Below are positions 42,828-52,511 of a stretch of 64,000 nucleotides of DNA, piece after piece. The stretch comes from Pseudobutyrivibrio xylanivorans DSM 14809 (GTDB lineage Bacteria > Bacillota > Clostridia > Lachnospirales > Lachnospiraceae). The stretch lies in the NCBI RefSeq assembly GCF_900141825.1, contig NZ_FQYQ01000002.1, positions 1 through 64,000 on the forward strand, read 5' to 3'. The notes under the pieces are model-generated. The model had not been told where the DNA came from and searched no databases. It saw only the letters and a list, made by a program, of their open reading frames with translations. The translations under genes and the position numbers were made by a program. Every line of letters starts with the position of its first letter. Position 1 is the stretch's first letter.

Positions 42828-44120
42828 ATGAGAGAATATTCCTATGAAGAAGCGATAGAGTTTTTTAAGAATCTTCCACATTTTGTTCCACCAGTTAATA
42901 ACTGTGGAGGGACTAAGAGCTTATTTTCACTGGATGCAGAAAATGCATTGCTGGAAAAGCTTGATAACCCCCACATGGATTTAAAATATATCCATGTGGC
43001 AGGCACAAATGGAAAAGGTTCCACTTCAGCTTTTATCGCTACTATATTAAAGGAAGCAAATTACAAGGTGGGGTGTTTTACCTCACCTTTTTTGTTTGCT
43101 TACAATGAAATGTATAAGGTGAATGGTCAGGATATTTCTAATGAAGAGTTTGCCAGAATATTTAGTATCGTAAAACCGTACTATGACCAGCTTGCTTCTG
43201 ATGGAATTTACCCAAGTGAGTATGAAATCCTGACTGTAATGTCATTTTTGTATTTCAAGGATATGGATTGTGACATTGTTGTTATGGAAGTGAGCATGGG
43301 AGGAAGAGTAGATACTACAAATGTTATCCCGGCTCCACTTGTAAGTGTAATTACTCCAATTAGCTTTGATCATATGTCTATTCTTGGAAATACACTGACA
43401 GAGATTGCCACTGAAAAAGCAGGAATTATTAAGACTGGCACTATAGTGGTATCTGCAAAGCAGGAGCCTGAGGTAGTGGAGGTTCTTGCTCAGGTTTGTA
43501 AAGAAAAGAATGTGGAGCTTCACTTTGCATCAGAGCCAGTGGTAGTTTCAAGAAATCTTAAGGGACAGGAATTTATGGTGGCTGAATTTGGAAGCAGACT
43601 CAGCACGCAGCTTCTTGGCACCTACCAGGTGAAAAATGCAGCACTTGCCATGAAAACTGTAGAGCAGCTTAAAAGACAAGGCTTTATAATTTCTGATGAA
43701 GCACTTAGGACTGGTCTTAACAATACAAACTGGTTTGGCAGATTTTCTGTAATTAAGAATAATCCTCCTGTGATTGTTGATGGAGGACATAATCGTCAGG
43801 GGGCAGCAGTCCTTGCTGATTCATTAAGAACTTATTTCCCAGAAAAGAAGATTACTTTTGTTCTAGGAATTTTAAAGGATAAAGAAGTTGAAATTATGCT
43901 TGATGAGCTTCTTCCTCTTGCTAAAGAGGTTTTCACCGTAGAGGTGCCAAATCCTCGCACCATGTCTGCAGATGAGCTGGCTGAGAGAATCATATTACGA
44001 GGAGTTAAGGCACAGGCCTTTACAGGAGACGATGTTTTAGAGCTTGAGAGTGATGCAGACGTAATCTGTATGGCAGGCTCATTATATCTGTTTAGTAGCC
44101 TTTTCTCCGCTGATTCGTAA
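42828..44120 (+). CDS. folC: Folylpolyglutamate synthase/dihydrofolate synthase
   Basis: 430 residues, Mur-ligase-like. The ATP loop is HVAGTNGKGSTSAFI; also SPFLFAYNEMYKVNGQDIS, VVMEVSMGGRVDTTNV with the metal-binding region, and the C-terminal VDGGHNRQGA. It adds glutamate to dihydropteroate and/or tetrahydrofolate, trapping folate in the cell. The start is 1 nt after folT, so uptake and retention are co-regulated by the THF riboswitch. The next gene is 140 bp away behind the pilus operator. Confidence 0.95.
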   Translation: MREYSYEEAIEFFKNLPHFVPPVNNCGGTKSLFSLDAENALLEKLDNPHMDLKYIHVAGTNGKGSTSAFIATILKEANYKVGCFTSPFLFAYNEMYKVNGQDISNEEFARIFSIVKPYYDQLASDGIYPSEYEILTVMSFLYFKDMDCDIVVMEVSMGGRVDTTNVIPAPLVSVITPISFDHMSILGNTLTEIATEKAGIIKTGTIVVSAKQEPEVVEVLAQVCKEKNVELHFASEPVVVSRNLKGQEFMVAEFGSRLSTQLLGTYQVKNAALAMKTVEQLKRQGFIISDEALRTGLNNTNWFGRFSVIKNNPPVIVDGGHNRQGAAVLADSLRTYFPEKKITFVLGILKDKEVEIMLDELLPLAKEVFTVEVPNPRTMSADELAERIILRGVKAQAFTGDDVLELESDADVICMAGSLYLFSSLFSADS

Positions 44121-44155
44121 CAAAAAATGCAAATTACAAAAATTTTTTTTGAGAG

Positions 44156-44189
44156 TGTAACTAGTTTGTAACAGGGGACAGTCTAGAAT
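44156..44189 (+). promoter_or_regulatory. Pilus-locus promoter/operator copy 1
   Basis: TGTAAC (44156-44161), 5 nt, TGTAAC (44167-44172), 11 nt, TAGAAT -10 (44184-44189). The direct repeats have an 11-bp pitch (one helical turn). No -35 hexamer fits, as expected for an activator-dependent promoter. The lectin-adhesin start codon lies about 75 nt downstream. Confidence 0.8.
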
Positions 44190-44264
44190 GACCTTACACA
44201 ATTGATAGTGGGTACGTGAATTTTTTATGCGTTGAACAATAGAGTTGTGATTGGAGGTTATCTT

Positions 44265-47200
44265 ATGGCAAGAGGAAAGACATTCAAAAAGAGATTATTA
44301 TCAGTGATGATGACAATCTTGATGGTGGCCGCTATTGCCGTGCCATCATTCCCATCCTACGCAGTTGCCGACACAATTGATGTAGGCCAGCCAGGCTATA
44401 ATGCTTCTGGTGTTATGACCTATTATAACTGCTTAGGTACAGGTACAAATCTTTACAAGAGTCTTGTTATTAACTTCACATCTGTTCGAGAGAACGGTGA
44501 GAAGATAATACTTCCTAGCGTAAGTGGATTTACATATGAGACATCTCTTTCTACAGATGGTACTTATATTATTAACATCCCAGAAGGAAAGAATCTTGTA
44601 CAGATTGCAGCCTATATTAGAAAGATTCAGTTCTTGAACTGTCAGAATTCTTCCCAGAAGATTAACTTCTCAGTAGGAAAAGATATCGTTAAGTACATGA
44701 CCTTCTATTCAGAGGATTCTCAGCATTACTACCAGTTTATCAAGTTTGACAAAGCGTCAGGTACAGCTGTTAAAGATCCAACAGGAAAGTCTTGGTCATA
44801 TGGTAGTTGGGAATGGGCTTACTATACAGCTCTTAATATGACATATGAAGGACTTCAGGGATATCTTGCAACAGTATCAACTGTTGAAGAGGATGCATTC
44901 ATCTATCGATGCTCTAACGAGATTGGTTGGCTTGGTGGTACTAAGATGACCCATGGTGAAGCTGACTCTAAGAATGGTATTCCTTTCTATAAGACATTTA
45001 CACCATCCGGCAATGGTGATGGTATCGGATACTGGTACTGGGCAGTAGGTCCTGATGTAAACGAGGGTGGTGGAAAGTTCTTACAGAGCCCTACAGCTGC
45101 ATCAAATTCTGTTTTACAGACAGCTGATTCAAAAGGATACTACAACAACTGGAACAACGGTGAGCCAAACAACTCCAATGGTGAGTTTTCAATGACAACT
45201 CTTAAGATTGGTTCTGGTTGGAGCACAGGTAACAGAAATGGAAAGATTGGAACAAACTCTCCATACTATGTAGCTTCAGGCTATTCATGGAATGATATTG
45301 TTGATACTAACTGGGCTCAGTATGGTAGTTCTAAGGTTACAAGTTACACAGCTACAGGTTTCTTCGTAGAATACGGTGACTATGTAAAGGGATTAACCCA
45401 GACAGCCCTTGTTCAGAAAACAAACTTTGAGTTTAAGACAACAACTCAGCCTCTAAATCACATTTGGAACCTTTATGCAGCAGATGGTTCAGATACTATT
45501 CATATGTTCTGTTCAGCATCTGACCCTAAGTGCTCATATTATGCAGTTGGTGCATCAAGCTTAGGGGAAACTATTGATTTAACGATTCAGGCAGCGGATG
45601 TTCCTTATGATGGAAGAGCGTACTCAAGCTCTAACATTGTAGGTGCTGATGACATTATGTCTGCTACCAATAATACAGCTAACATTTCAGATATTAAGTA
45701 TTATAAGGTATCAACGGCAGATACAGTGACTGGTGGAACAATTCAGACAGCTCCACCAACTGCAATAGGCTATTACTATGCAGAGGTTACAGTAACAATT
45801 AAGAATACAGTCCTTGCTTCTAATACAGTTTCAGCTAAGGCTGTAGTACCATTTAAGATTTATGATCCTAATGCAGAATACGCAGTAGAATCATTAAATA
45901 ACAAAGCAGCAGACAAGGAGACAGTACCTTATCAGAGAAAGGTAACAGAGACAACAGCTTATGCAGATCTTGAGGTAGTTCTTGCAACAGTTGACGATAG
46001 GCTTTCAATGTATAAGCTTGCAGAAATGACATGGGATGATGAGGCAGACTCATTAAAGGATATGGAATGGGTTAGCCAGGTCAAGAACTGGATTAATCAG
46101 TCAAGCTATGCTGCAACAGCAGCTACCCCTTACGACTTGTCAAATGGTAAGGCATCATCTTCAACAATAGCATCCTTCTATAAGGATATGCTTAGAGTAG
46201 AGGGATATGATGTATTTACAACTGCAGGCGATGATCAGCTTGTAGACCTTTATGCTACGCCATCTGGACAGTACGCTTCAAAGGGTTATAAGTATGTTGA
46301 TGCTGATAATCATGAGGTTTCTGAGGGTGCTGATGGCGCCAAAGAATACTCTATGGTATTTGATAACATACAATATGGTATATACGCTATTCTTGCTACA
46401 GATGGTAATAATAATCCATATGCAGTTACAGTAGCATCAGTATATCCACAGCAGTCAGGACCACAGGGAGCTTTCTTTACACAGGAATTATTCACCGTTT
46501 ATATCAAGGAAGTTGAGCCTACTATTGAAAAGAAGATTAATGGACAGAAGCAGGATGTAGCTGAGATTAATGATACAGCTAATCCAATAGAGTTTACTAT
46601 TGATTTCCAGCTTCCACAGTATAAGGACAGATTAACTACAGGTTCTGGCAGTGGCTACCAGCTGTCATTTGAAGATTTGATGGCAGAAGGATTCACATTA
46701 TATGAACCTGATGAAGAGCACAGATTAGCATTATACTATCTGTATAAGGATGGTGAAAATCTAGCAGAAGCTAGGATTGATGAGAATAGTATTCCAGAGG
46801 CTACAGCATATAAGTTTACTGAGAATTCTCAGGGATCAAGTTCTATATTACTTACAGAGGATAATGCGAAGGATGGCACTATAGTTTACATAGCTAATCC
46901 ATCTGATAATACAATTCTTACAAAGAATTCTGATCTTATTGGATACTATGCTACACCAAGAACAGGCCCAATATTTGAGCAATTCACTATTCCTACAGGT
47001 CAGGCTACAACAAATATTTCAATTAGCTTTGACGAGCCTATAATCAGAGCATGGAAGGCTAATATAGCTAAAAATGAGGATAGAGCTGTATCAGGATTTA
47101 GAATTAGATATTATGCAATTCTTGATCAGGATGCAAAGATTAATTCTAACGAAAATACAAATACAGCTTATATTCACTACGAGAAGGATTCTAATGGTAG

Positions 47201-47888
47201 GACAATGACAGAGATGCATGACGTTGTACATGCATACACATATGGTCTTAACATTGTAAAGATTGATGGTAGTGCTTCAACTACAACTTACCTTTCAGGT
47301 GCAGAGTTTAACCTTTATAAGGAATTATCTTTATCGGATGCAGACTATGAAGCACTTGAGAGTGCAGAAAAGAATAATTACTATGTACTTCCAGGCGAAA
47401 ATGACGAAGCTTCAAGATACTTTAAGAAGGTATCAATGAACAATGGAATTTTCCAGAACAAATATAATCAAGATGTATATGACACTTTGATTTCTGTAAA
47501 TACTGAACAAGGTATTACAGCTCATGGTCTTGGTGTTGGAAGTTATGTACTTGTAGAGTCAAAGGCTCCTGCAGGCTATAACGAGCTGGCAGAGGATATC
47601 TATTTTGAGATTAATCAGCTTAATGACGGTGAAATGGCAAAGGCAGATAATTCTTATATCTGGTTCAGAGAGATGGAAACAGATGATAAGCCTTATAGCG
47701 ATACAGATCCAAATTCAGCAATTATAAATGAAAATGGATGTATCAAGGTTGATGTATACAACTATCAGGGATTAGTACTTCCTAGTACAGGTGGAATTGG
47801 TATCCTGTTATTCATCATCATTGGTACTGGTGTAATGGGTGCTGTAATCGTTATTATCTTAGGCAGAAGAAAACGTCAGATGATTTAA
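44265..47888 (+). CDS. LPXTG surface adhesin/pilin with C-type-lectin domain
   Basis: 1207 residues from the ATG at 44265 (GGAGG 7 nt upstream; the frame is open to a TTG at 44232). Signal peptide ends near AVA (35). Residues about 153-372 are a C-type-lectin-like domain: YLATVSTVEEDAFI, GWLGG, YYNNWNNGEPNN with E300-P-N, and SWNDIV with W342-N-D, ending GFFVEYG. Then follow a pilin N-domain (RLSMYKLAEMTWDDE), a segment with YIKEVEPTIEKKING, and a SpaA/Cna-B-like domain with IVKIDG and the E-box VESKAPAGYNEL. The C-terminus is LPSTGG, a membrane helix and GRRKRQMI, a sortase signal. Size and N-terminal lectin suggest the tip adhesin of the pilus. Confidence 0.9.
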   Translation: MARGKTFKKRLLSVMMTILMVAAIAVPSFPSYAVADTIDVGQPGYNASGVMTYYNCLGTGTNLYKSLVINFTSVRENGEKIILPSVSGFTYETSLSTDGTYIINIPEGKNLVQIAAYIRKIQFLNCQNSSQKINFSVGKDIVKYMTFYSEDSQHYYQFIKFDKASGTAVKDPTGKSWSYGSWEWAYYTALNMTYEGLQGYLATVSTVEEDAFIYRCSNEIGWLGGTKMTHGEADSKNGIPFYKTFTPSGNGDGIGYWYWAVGPDVNEGGGKFLQSPTAASNSVLQTADSKGYYNNWNNGEPNNSNGEFSMTTLKIGSGWSTGNRNGKIGTNSPYYVASGYSWNDIVDTNWAQYGSSKVTSYTATGFFVEYGDYVKGLTQTALVQKTNFEFKTTTQPLNHIWNLYAADGSDTIHMFCSASDPKCSYYAVGASSLGETIDLTIQAADVPYDGRAYSSSNIVGADDIMSATNNTANISDIKYYKVSTADTVTGGTIQTAPPTAIGYYYAEVTVTIKNTVLASNTVSAKAVVPFKIYDPNAEYAVESLNNKAADKETVPYQRKVTETTAYADLEVVLATVDDRLSMYKLAEMTWDDEADSLKDMEWVSQVKNWINQSSYAATAATPYDLSNGKASSSTIASFYKDMLRVEGYDVFTTAGDDQLVDLYATPSGQYASKGYKYVDADNHEVSEGADGAKEYSMVFDNIQYGIYAILATDGNNNPYAVTVASVYPQQSGPQGAFFTQELFTVYIKEVEPTIEKKINGQKQDVAEINDTANPIEFTIDFQLPQYKDRLTTGSGSGYQLSFEDLMAEGFTLYEPDEEHRLALYYLYKDGENLAEARIDENSIPEATAYKFTENSQGSSSILLTEDNAKDGTIVYIANPSDNTILTKNSDLIGYYATPRTGPIFEQFTIPTGQATTNISISFDEPIIRAWKANIAKNEDRAVSGFRIRYYAILDQDAKINSNENTNTAYIHYEKDSNGRTMTEMHDVVHAYTYGLNIVKIDGSASTTTYLSGAEFNLYKELSLSDADYEALESAEKNNYYVLPGENDEASRYFKKVSMNNGIFQNKYNQDVYDTLISVNTEQGITAHGLGVGSYVLVESKAPAGYNELAEDIYFEINQLNDGEMAKADNSYIWFREMETDDKPYSDTDPNSAIINENGCIKVDVYNYQGLVLPSTGGIGILLFIIIGTGVMGAVIVIILGRRKRQMI

Positions 47889-47900
47889 TGAATTAACCTT

Positions 47901-47940
47901 AATACCCAGAGGATTTTAAAGTCCTCTGGGTATTTTTTAT
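47901..47940 (+). terminator. Intrinsic terminator after the lectin adhesin
   Basis: Perfect stem AATACCCAGAGGA/TCCTCTGGGTATT, 8-nt loop, T6. Confidence 0.9.
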
Positions 47941-47973
47941 TACAGAAAATTACAAAGTGAATTCCGTATAAAA

Positions 47974-48007
47974 TGTAACGGCTTTGTAACACTCCTTAGA
48001 TTAAAAT
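47974..48007 (+). promoter_or_regulatory. Pilus-locus promoter/operator copy 2
   Basis: TGTAAC (47974-47979), 5 nt, TGTAAC (47985-47990), 11 nt, TAAAAT (48002-48007). Same geometry as the copies at 44156, 53314 and 57513. It is only 34 nt after the preceding terminator hairpin, so it drives the pilin gene at 48062. Confidence 0.8.
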
Positions 48008-48061
48008 GAACTCATCATAAAGATAGTAGCCTTACTAACAGGGAACAGGAAGGTGGAAAAT

Positions 48062-50284
48062 ATGAAGAGAGCAAACTCAAAAACAAGAAAAAACAGACTT
48101 ATTAGTCTCATAATTGCAATGATGTTTGTAATGTCATGTTTCCCTATGTTTATTGTACAGACATTGGCAGCAGATTTTCAGACTGATTCCCTGAATAACA
48201 GAGCAAATACCTCTGGTACTGCAGCAGCTACTACTATTAAGGTGGATAGTGAAAGTGCTACAACTAATCTTGTTGTAAAGCTTACAGCTAAGGGGGAGAC
48301 AGTTACAATTTATAAGGTGGCTGCAATTAACTATGATACAGTTACAAAGAAATATTCAGACCCTTATTGGGTACCAGCAGTTTCAAACTGGCTCAGTGCA
48401 TATGACACATATTCTACAAATGGAACTATCAAGACTGCATATGCAACTCCTAAGAATCTTTCCTCAGCAAGTCAGTCGACATGGACAGAGTTTTACAAGT
48501 ATCTTCTTTATAACAGAGATAGCAGAGGACCATTAAATGTAATTGAGTATGGCTCATCATCAGAGGAAGTAGATGGAAATACAGTTTTTTCCGGAAAGCT
48601 TGAACCATATACAGATAGTATTACACTTGCAAATGATGCAGAAACATTTGAAGTAACATTCGATAATCTTGAGCTTGGTATCTACGCTGTCATGGTAAAG
48701 GCTGACGCCAAGAGATTTACTCCTGTAGTAAAGGATCTTACTCCTAGAGTGAATGGGCCGGAGGGAAATTACTATGTAGATTCCGTATACTTTGCAGAGC
48801 TTAAGGCAGCTGATGCTACAATCGACAAAAAGCTTAATGGCAAGCAGGCTGATGCCGTAAGAATAGGTGAGGTTGTAGATTTTGATATCGATATTACATT
48901 ACCTACTTTATACAGTGACAGAATTACATACACAAGAGCAATGGATCAGATATACTCAATGTACATTGAGGATTACATGAGTCAGTCTTTCACACTTTAT
49001 GATGCAAATAATGATGGTGTTGCTGATGAAAAGGATGTAAGCTTTACAACAACAGGCTCTACGCCTGGATCTGTTAAAGAGCCGTTCCCAACATCAAACT
49101 TTGATTATTATGAGATAGCTGATTCTTCATATGATAGAAGTGGATTGACAGCAGATGTTGATTACTTTGTACTTACAGATGACAATATAGCTGACTACAC
49201 ATCAGGCTGTACACATGTATCTGATTTGGAAGGCTATGAAAACGGTCAGACTTATTATGCAATAAAGGTGTCTGCGCCGGTTTATACTCTTGATCCTGTC
49301 AGAACAAAAACTAATTCCGACAACAGAGATTGCACATATCTAAAATTAAATATTAACGTGGGTGTTTTAAAGCAGATGATTAAGGAGGATCCAGAGGGAC
49401 GAAGCTTTGATTCTGCAATTGTAACAATGTCTTACAAGGCAATCATTACAGATAATGTGGAAGTTAATTCTGAGAATAACTACAATACGGCAACAATAGT
49501 ATACGAAGGAACTTCTGGAATTAGTGATACTGTAAGAGGTTACAGCTATGGTCTTCAGGTAATAAAGGTTGATGGTGATACTGATGCTCCAATCGCAGGT
49601 GCTCAGTTTAATATTTACAAGGAAGTAAACACATACAAGAAGATAAATGATGAATATGTATGGCAGGCAGATATGAGCGGAAGTGACTCAGACAGGCTTG
49701 GGCTCACATATCAGCAGGTTAAAGAGGATATAGAAGAGAAGGAAGAGGAAAGCATTTATTATACATACGAGGAGACTAAGTCAGAATCTGGAACAACAGA
49801 AGCAGGTGTAGAGTATGATGAGGGTGATGTCCTGGCATATGTATTTACCAAATATACAGCAGGATACATTAATGGGGTGGCACAATTCAATGGCTCGCTT
49901 ACATCAGTTGCTTCAGAAGCAGGTGTTACAGTGACAGGTTTGGATGAAGGAAATTACATCCTCATGGAAACAAGAGCACCAAGTGGATACAATTCACTTG
50001 CAGAGGATATTCTCTTTACTATTAATCGTATAGATGATGAGACTGCACAGCTTGAATTTAACGGAAGCCTTTGTGGATTCTACGATGGCTACGATAATAG
50101 CAAGCAGCTTATTGAAAATGGTATTATATCACTTAGAGTATTGAACTATAAAGGTTTGACACTTCCAAGTACAGGTGGAATAGGTATTCTTCTGTTTACA
50201 GTAATAGGTATTTCTATCATGTCATCAGCGTTAGTTCTTATGGTTGTAAGACAAAGAAGAATGGATTCAAGTTCGTATATGTAA
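48062..50284 (+). CDS. LPXTG pilin subunit
   Basis: 740 residues from the ATG at 48062 (AGGAAGG 8 nt upstream). Signal peptide ends TLAA. The N-terminal pilin module reads VTIYKVAAINYDTVTKKY...YWVPAVSNWL, shared with the other surface proteins here. Next comes a segment AELKAADATIDKKLNG (the Lys of ELK aligns with the canonical pilin-motif lysine), a middle domain, a SpaA/Cna-B-like domain (QVIKVDGDTDAPIAGAQFNIY), the E-box LMETRAPSGYN, and LPSTGG plus membrane helix and basic tail. It is likely a backbone or accessory pilin, cross-linked by the sortase at 62818. Confidence 0.9.
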   Translation: MKRANSKTRKNRLISLIIAMMFVMSCFPMFIVQTLAADFQTDSLNNRANTSGTAAATTIKVDSESATTNLVVKLTAKGETVTIYKVAAINYDTVTKKYSDPYWVPAVSNWLSAYDTYSTNGTIKTAYATPKNLSSASQSTWTEFYKYLLYNRDSRGPLNVIEYGSSSEEVDGNTVFSGKLEPYTDSITLANDAETFEVTFDNLELGIYAVMVKADAKRFTPVVKDLTPRVNGPEGNYYVDSVYFAELKAADATIDKKLNGKQADAVRIGEVVDFDIDITLPTLYSDRITYTRAMDQIYSMYIEDYMSQSFTLYDANNDGVADEKDVSFTTTGSTPGSVKEPFPTSNFDYYEIADSSYDRSGLTADVDYFVLTDDNIADYTSGCTHVSDLEGYENGQTYYAIKVSAPVYTLDPVRTKTNSDNRDCTYLKLNINVGVLKQMIKEDPEGRSFDSAIVTMSYKAIITDNVEVNSENNYNTATIVYEGTSGISDTVRGYSYGLQVIKVDGDTDAPIAGAQFNIYKEVNTYKKINDEYVWQADMSGSDSDRLGLTYQQVKEDIEEKEEESIYYTYEETKSESGTTEAGVEYDEGDVLAYVFTKYTAGYINGVAQFNGSLTSVASEAGVTVTGLDEGNYILMETRAPSGYNSLAEDILFTINRIDDETAQLEFNGSLCGFYDGYDNSKQLIENGIISLRVLNYKGLTLPSTGGIGILLFTVIGISIMSSALVLMVVRQRRMDSSSYM

Positions 50285-50292
50285 GACCCCAT

Positions 50293-50332
50293 AAAGCCAG
50301 CTCAGATGTTAGCATCTGAGCTGGCTTTTTTA
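50293..50332 (+). terminator. Intrinsic terminator after the pilin gene
   Basis: Stem AAAGCCAGCTCAGATG/CATCTGAGCTGGCTTT, 4-nt loop, T6. Confidence 0.92.
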
Positions 50333-50449
50333 TGTGTCTAGATTTTTTCACAGTTCCTAAACAGAATGAACTTTTTTTAATGCTACAATTTTATAAACAT
50401 AATTGTGAGTATTGTGTCTTTAGGTACAGCATTTCAGGGGGTAGAGGCT

Positions 50450-51166
50450 ATGTCAAATAATAATTATGACAGAGAAAGAGATAGAGATTACAACAGGGAT
50501 AGGGATTACGATAGGGACAGAGACAGGGATAGAGACAGCGACCGGGATCGTAATTATGACAGGGATGATGACAGAGGACGTGATCGAGACAGAGATAGAG
50601 ACCGTGATTATGATAGGGATAATGACAGAAATCGCGACCGTGATACCATGGATGAAAGACAAATCCGCGAGGAAATCGATCGTCTAAGAAGAGAAGTCTA
50701 TAATCTTAAGGATGCTTTAGAAAACAGACGAGCAGAAAATCAGGATCTAAAGATGGCAATCAAACAGGCGGAAAAGAACAATGCAGAGCTTTTGACTGCT
50801 ATTACTGCCACTTTAAACGATATGTCTACAAGAATGGATAATCTAAATGGTTTAGATAAGCTTAAGAGCTCCATTAGAGATGAGTTTGAAGAGGCAAATA
50901 TGCCTATGGAAGCAAAATGTCAGGCTATTGAAGAAAGACTAAAAACATTGCAGGATAACCTTGATTATACAGAACCAATGAAGGAACAGATGGGCATTGC
51001 CGCTGAGGGCATGAGGGAAACTTTGGCAGAAAAATTTGGAACAAAGACAATCGGTGATGTGCTCCAGAAATTGGCATCAATAAGTACGTTCCTTATTGCA
51101 GATTCCATTGGGATAGTTGTTCTTTTGGCGCTAATGTGCTTCTTTATCATTTCACTTATAAAGTAG
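50450..51166 (+). CDS. Arg/Asp-repeat coiled-coil protein with C-terminal membrane anchor
   Basis: 238 residues from the ATG at 50450 (GGGGGTAGAGG just upstream; the frame opens at 50405 without a ribosome site). Residues about 5-65 are almost only Arg, Asp, Asn and Tyr in a YDRDRDR-like repeat, alternating opposite charges. Residues about 70-205 form coiled coil (EEIDRLRREVYNLKDALENR). A single membrane helix near the C-terminus (FLIADSIGIVVLLALMCFFI) would leave the repeat in the cytoplasm. I know no function. It is the first gene of a unit with the histidine kinase (10 nt gap) and response regulator, so a link to pilus control or sortase placement is plausible but inferred. TACAAT at 50384 is a likely -10, without the TGTAAC repeats. 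Confidence 0.75.
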   Translation: MSNNNYDRERDRDYNRDRDYDRDRDRDRDSDRDRNYDRDDDRGRDRDRDRDRDYDRDNDRNRDRDTMDERQIREEIDRLRREVYNLKDALENRRAENQDLKMAIKQAEKNNAELLTAITATLNDMSTRMDNLNGLDKLKSSIRDEFEEANMPMEAKCQAIEERLKTLQDNLDYTEPMKEQMGIAAEGMRETLAEKFGTKTIGDVLQKLASISTFLIADSIGIVVLLALMCFFIISLIK

Positions 51167-51176
51167 AAAGGATGAT

Positions 51177-52511
51177 ATGTTTCCAGGAAGTGTTGGAATC
51201 GGTGCATTGGAGTTGTGGGGTTCGTTATTTTGCCTGATAGCAGCTTTTTCAATTGACCGTGGTAAGACAGTTGAAAAGAGAGAAAACATCCAGCTGGGAT
51301 ATCTTTTGCTTATAAATACTGTTATTTTGGTTTTTGACATGTTTGCTGTTACATATAACGGCGAACCGGGAAATGTGAGCAGAGTTATTCTCAGAGTGGC
51401 TAACTTTGGACTTTTTTTCAGCCTTTATCTTTTGGAAATATACTTTTTAGCATATCTTAAGGCAGTAATTGTAAATAATGGAGGTAGCTTTTCTGTCTGG
51501 TTTAAGTATCTTGGAATACTTCTTATGGTTATTTCCATAGTAATACTTGTTTTTGATCAGTATACACACAGAATTTATTACTTTGATGAGAATAATATAT
51601 ATCATAGGGGAGAAAGCTATGTGCTGGCATTAATGCCAGTGTTTATCTGCTTTGCACTAATACTATTCATTGTGTTTTATTCTCGACATTATTTTAGCAA
51701 TCTCCAAGTTTTGGCATTGCTTATTTACCTTTCTTTTCCTGTTTGCAGTGCCATCATTATGGTGGTTACAGGTGAGGTTTCATCTATTATAAACATCTCA
51801 ATTACAATTTCGCTGATGCTTATGTATCTGTTTTATGAGATAGAAAAGAACCAGAGAATGCTAAAGCAGGCAGAAGAGTTGGTAGAGGCGGAGCGTGCAA
51901 ATAACCAGTTTAAAAACTATATGCTTTGGACTCAAATCCAGCCACATTTTATATATAACAATTTAAATGTTATTCAGTTTTTATGTAGGAAGGATCCGGA
52001 GCTTGCAGCCGAGGCAGTGGTTAATTTATCTGCCTTCCTTCGTTCATATATTGACGCCTACGATATGGATGTATGTATTCCAATATCTGAGGAGCTGGAG
52101 ATTATAAATCATTACCTGTATATGCAAAAGCTTCGCTACGGTGACAGACTGGAAGTGGAGATAGCTGTAAGCTGTGAGCATTTTAGCGTCCCACCTCTTT
52201 CTGTGGAAACACTTGTTGAGAATGCTGTACGCCACGGAGTGGCAAAGAAGACAGAAGGCGGACGAGTTTCAATTCGCGTTTACGAAGATGAAAATGAATA
52301 TCTGGCAAAGGTTGAGGATAATGGTGTAGGCTTTGATTCATCAGAGCTTGAAACTGATGATGGAAAGAATCATGTAGGACTTAAGAATACCAACAGTAGA
52401 CTTAAGTTTATGATTAATGGATACTTAGAAGTTGAGTCTCAGGTAGGACATGGCTGTAAGGCTATAGTCCATGTGCCTAAGGGTAAAAAGGATGAAGTAT
52501 CTGATAGTTGA
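51177..52511 (+). CDS. LytS/YpdA-type sensor histidine kinase
   Basis: 444 residues. Six predicted membrane helices (about 5-205) form the sensor. A coiled linker (EAERANNQFKNYM) leads to the HisKA_7TM/His_kinase family box with the phospho-acceptor His257 in QIQPHFIYNNLN, then the ATPase with N-box VETLVENAVRHGV and G-boxes EDNGVGFDSSE and HVGLKNTNSRL. It should phosphorylate the overlapping response regulator in response to an unknown envelope or external signal. It sits in the middle of the pilus locus. Confidence 0.92.
   Translation: MFPGSVGIGALELWGSLFCLIAAFSIDRGKTVEKRENIQLGYLLLINTVILVFDMFAVTYNGEPGNVSRVILRVANFGLFFSLYLLEIYFLAYLKAVIVNNGGSFSVWFKYLGILLMVISIVILVFDQYTHRIYYFDENNIYHRGESYVLALMPVFICFALILFIVFYSRHYFSNLQVLALLIYLSFPVCSAIIMVVTGEVSSIINISITISLMLMYLFYEIEKNQRMLKQAEELVEAERANNQFKNYMLWTQIQPHFIYNNLNVIQFLCRKDPELAAEAVVNLSAFLRSYIDAYDMDVCIPISEELEIINHYLYMQKLRYGDRLEVEIAVSCEHFSVPPLSVETLVENAVRHGVAKKTEGGRVSIRVYEDENEYLAKVEDNGVGFDSSELETDDGKNHVGLKNTNSRLKFMINGYLEVESQVGHGCKAIVHVPKGKKDEVSDS

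Noticed and set aside
50353-50389. A fifth TGTAAC-type operator before the gene at 50450
   Set aside because: There is a TACAAT -10 at 50384, but the expected repeat positions read CCTAAA and TGAACT; the match is too poor. The kinase-regulator unit appears to be outside the operator set.
50466-50687. Alternative frames over the Arg/Asp repeat (plus 50466-50687 and minus 50453-50662)
   Set aside because: Low-complexity shadows of the repeat; the annotated frame alone continues into coiled coil and a membrane helix with a proper ribosome site.
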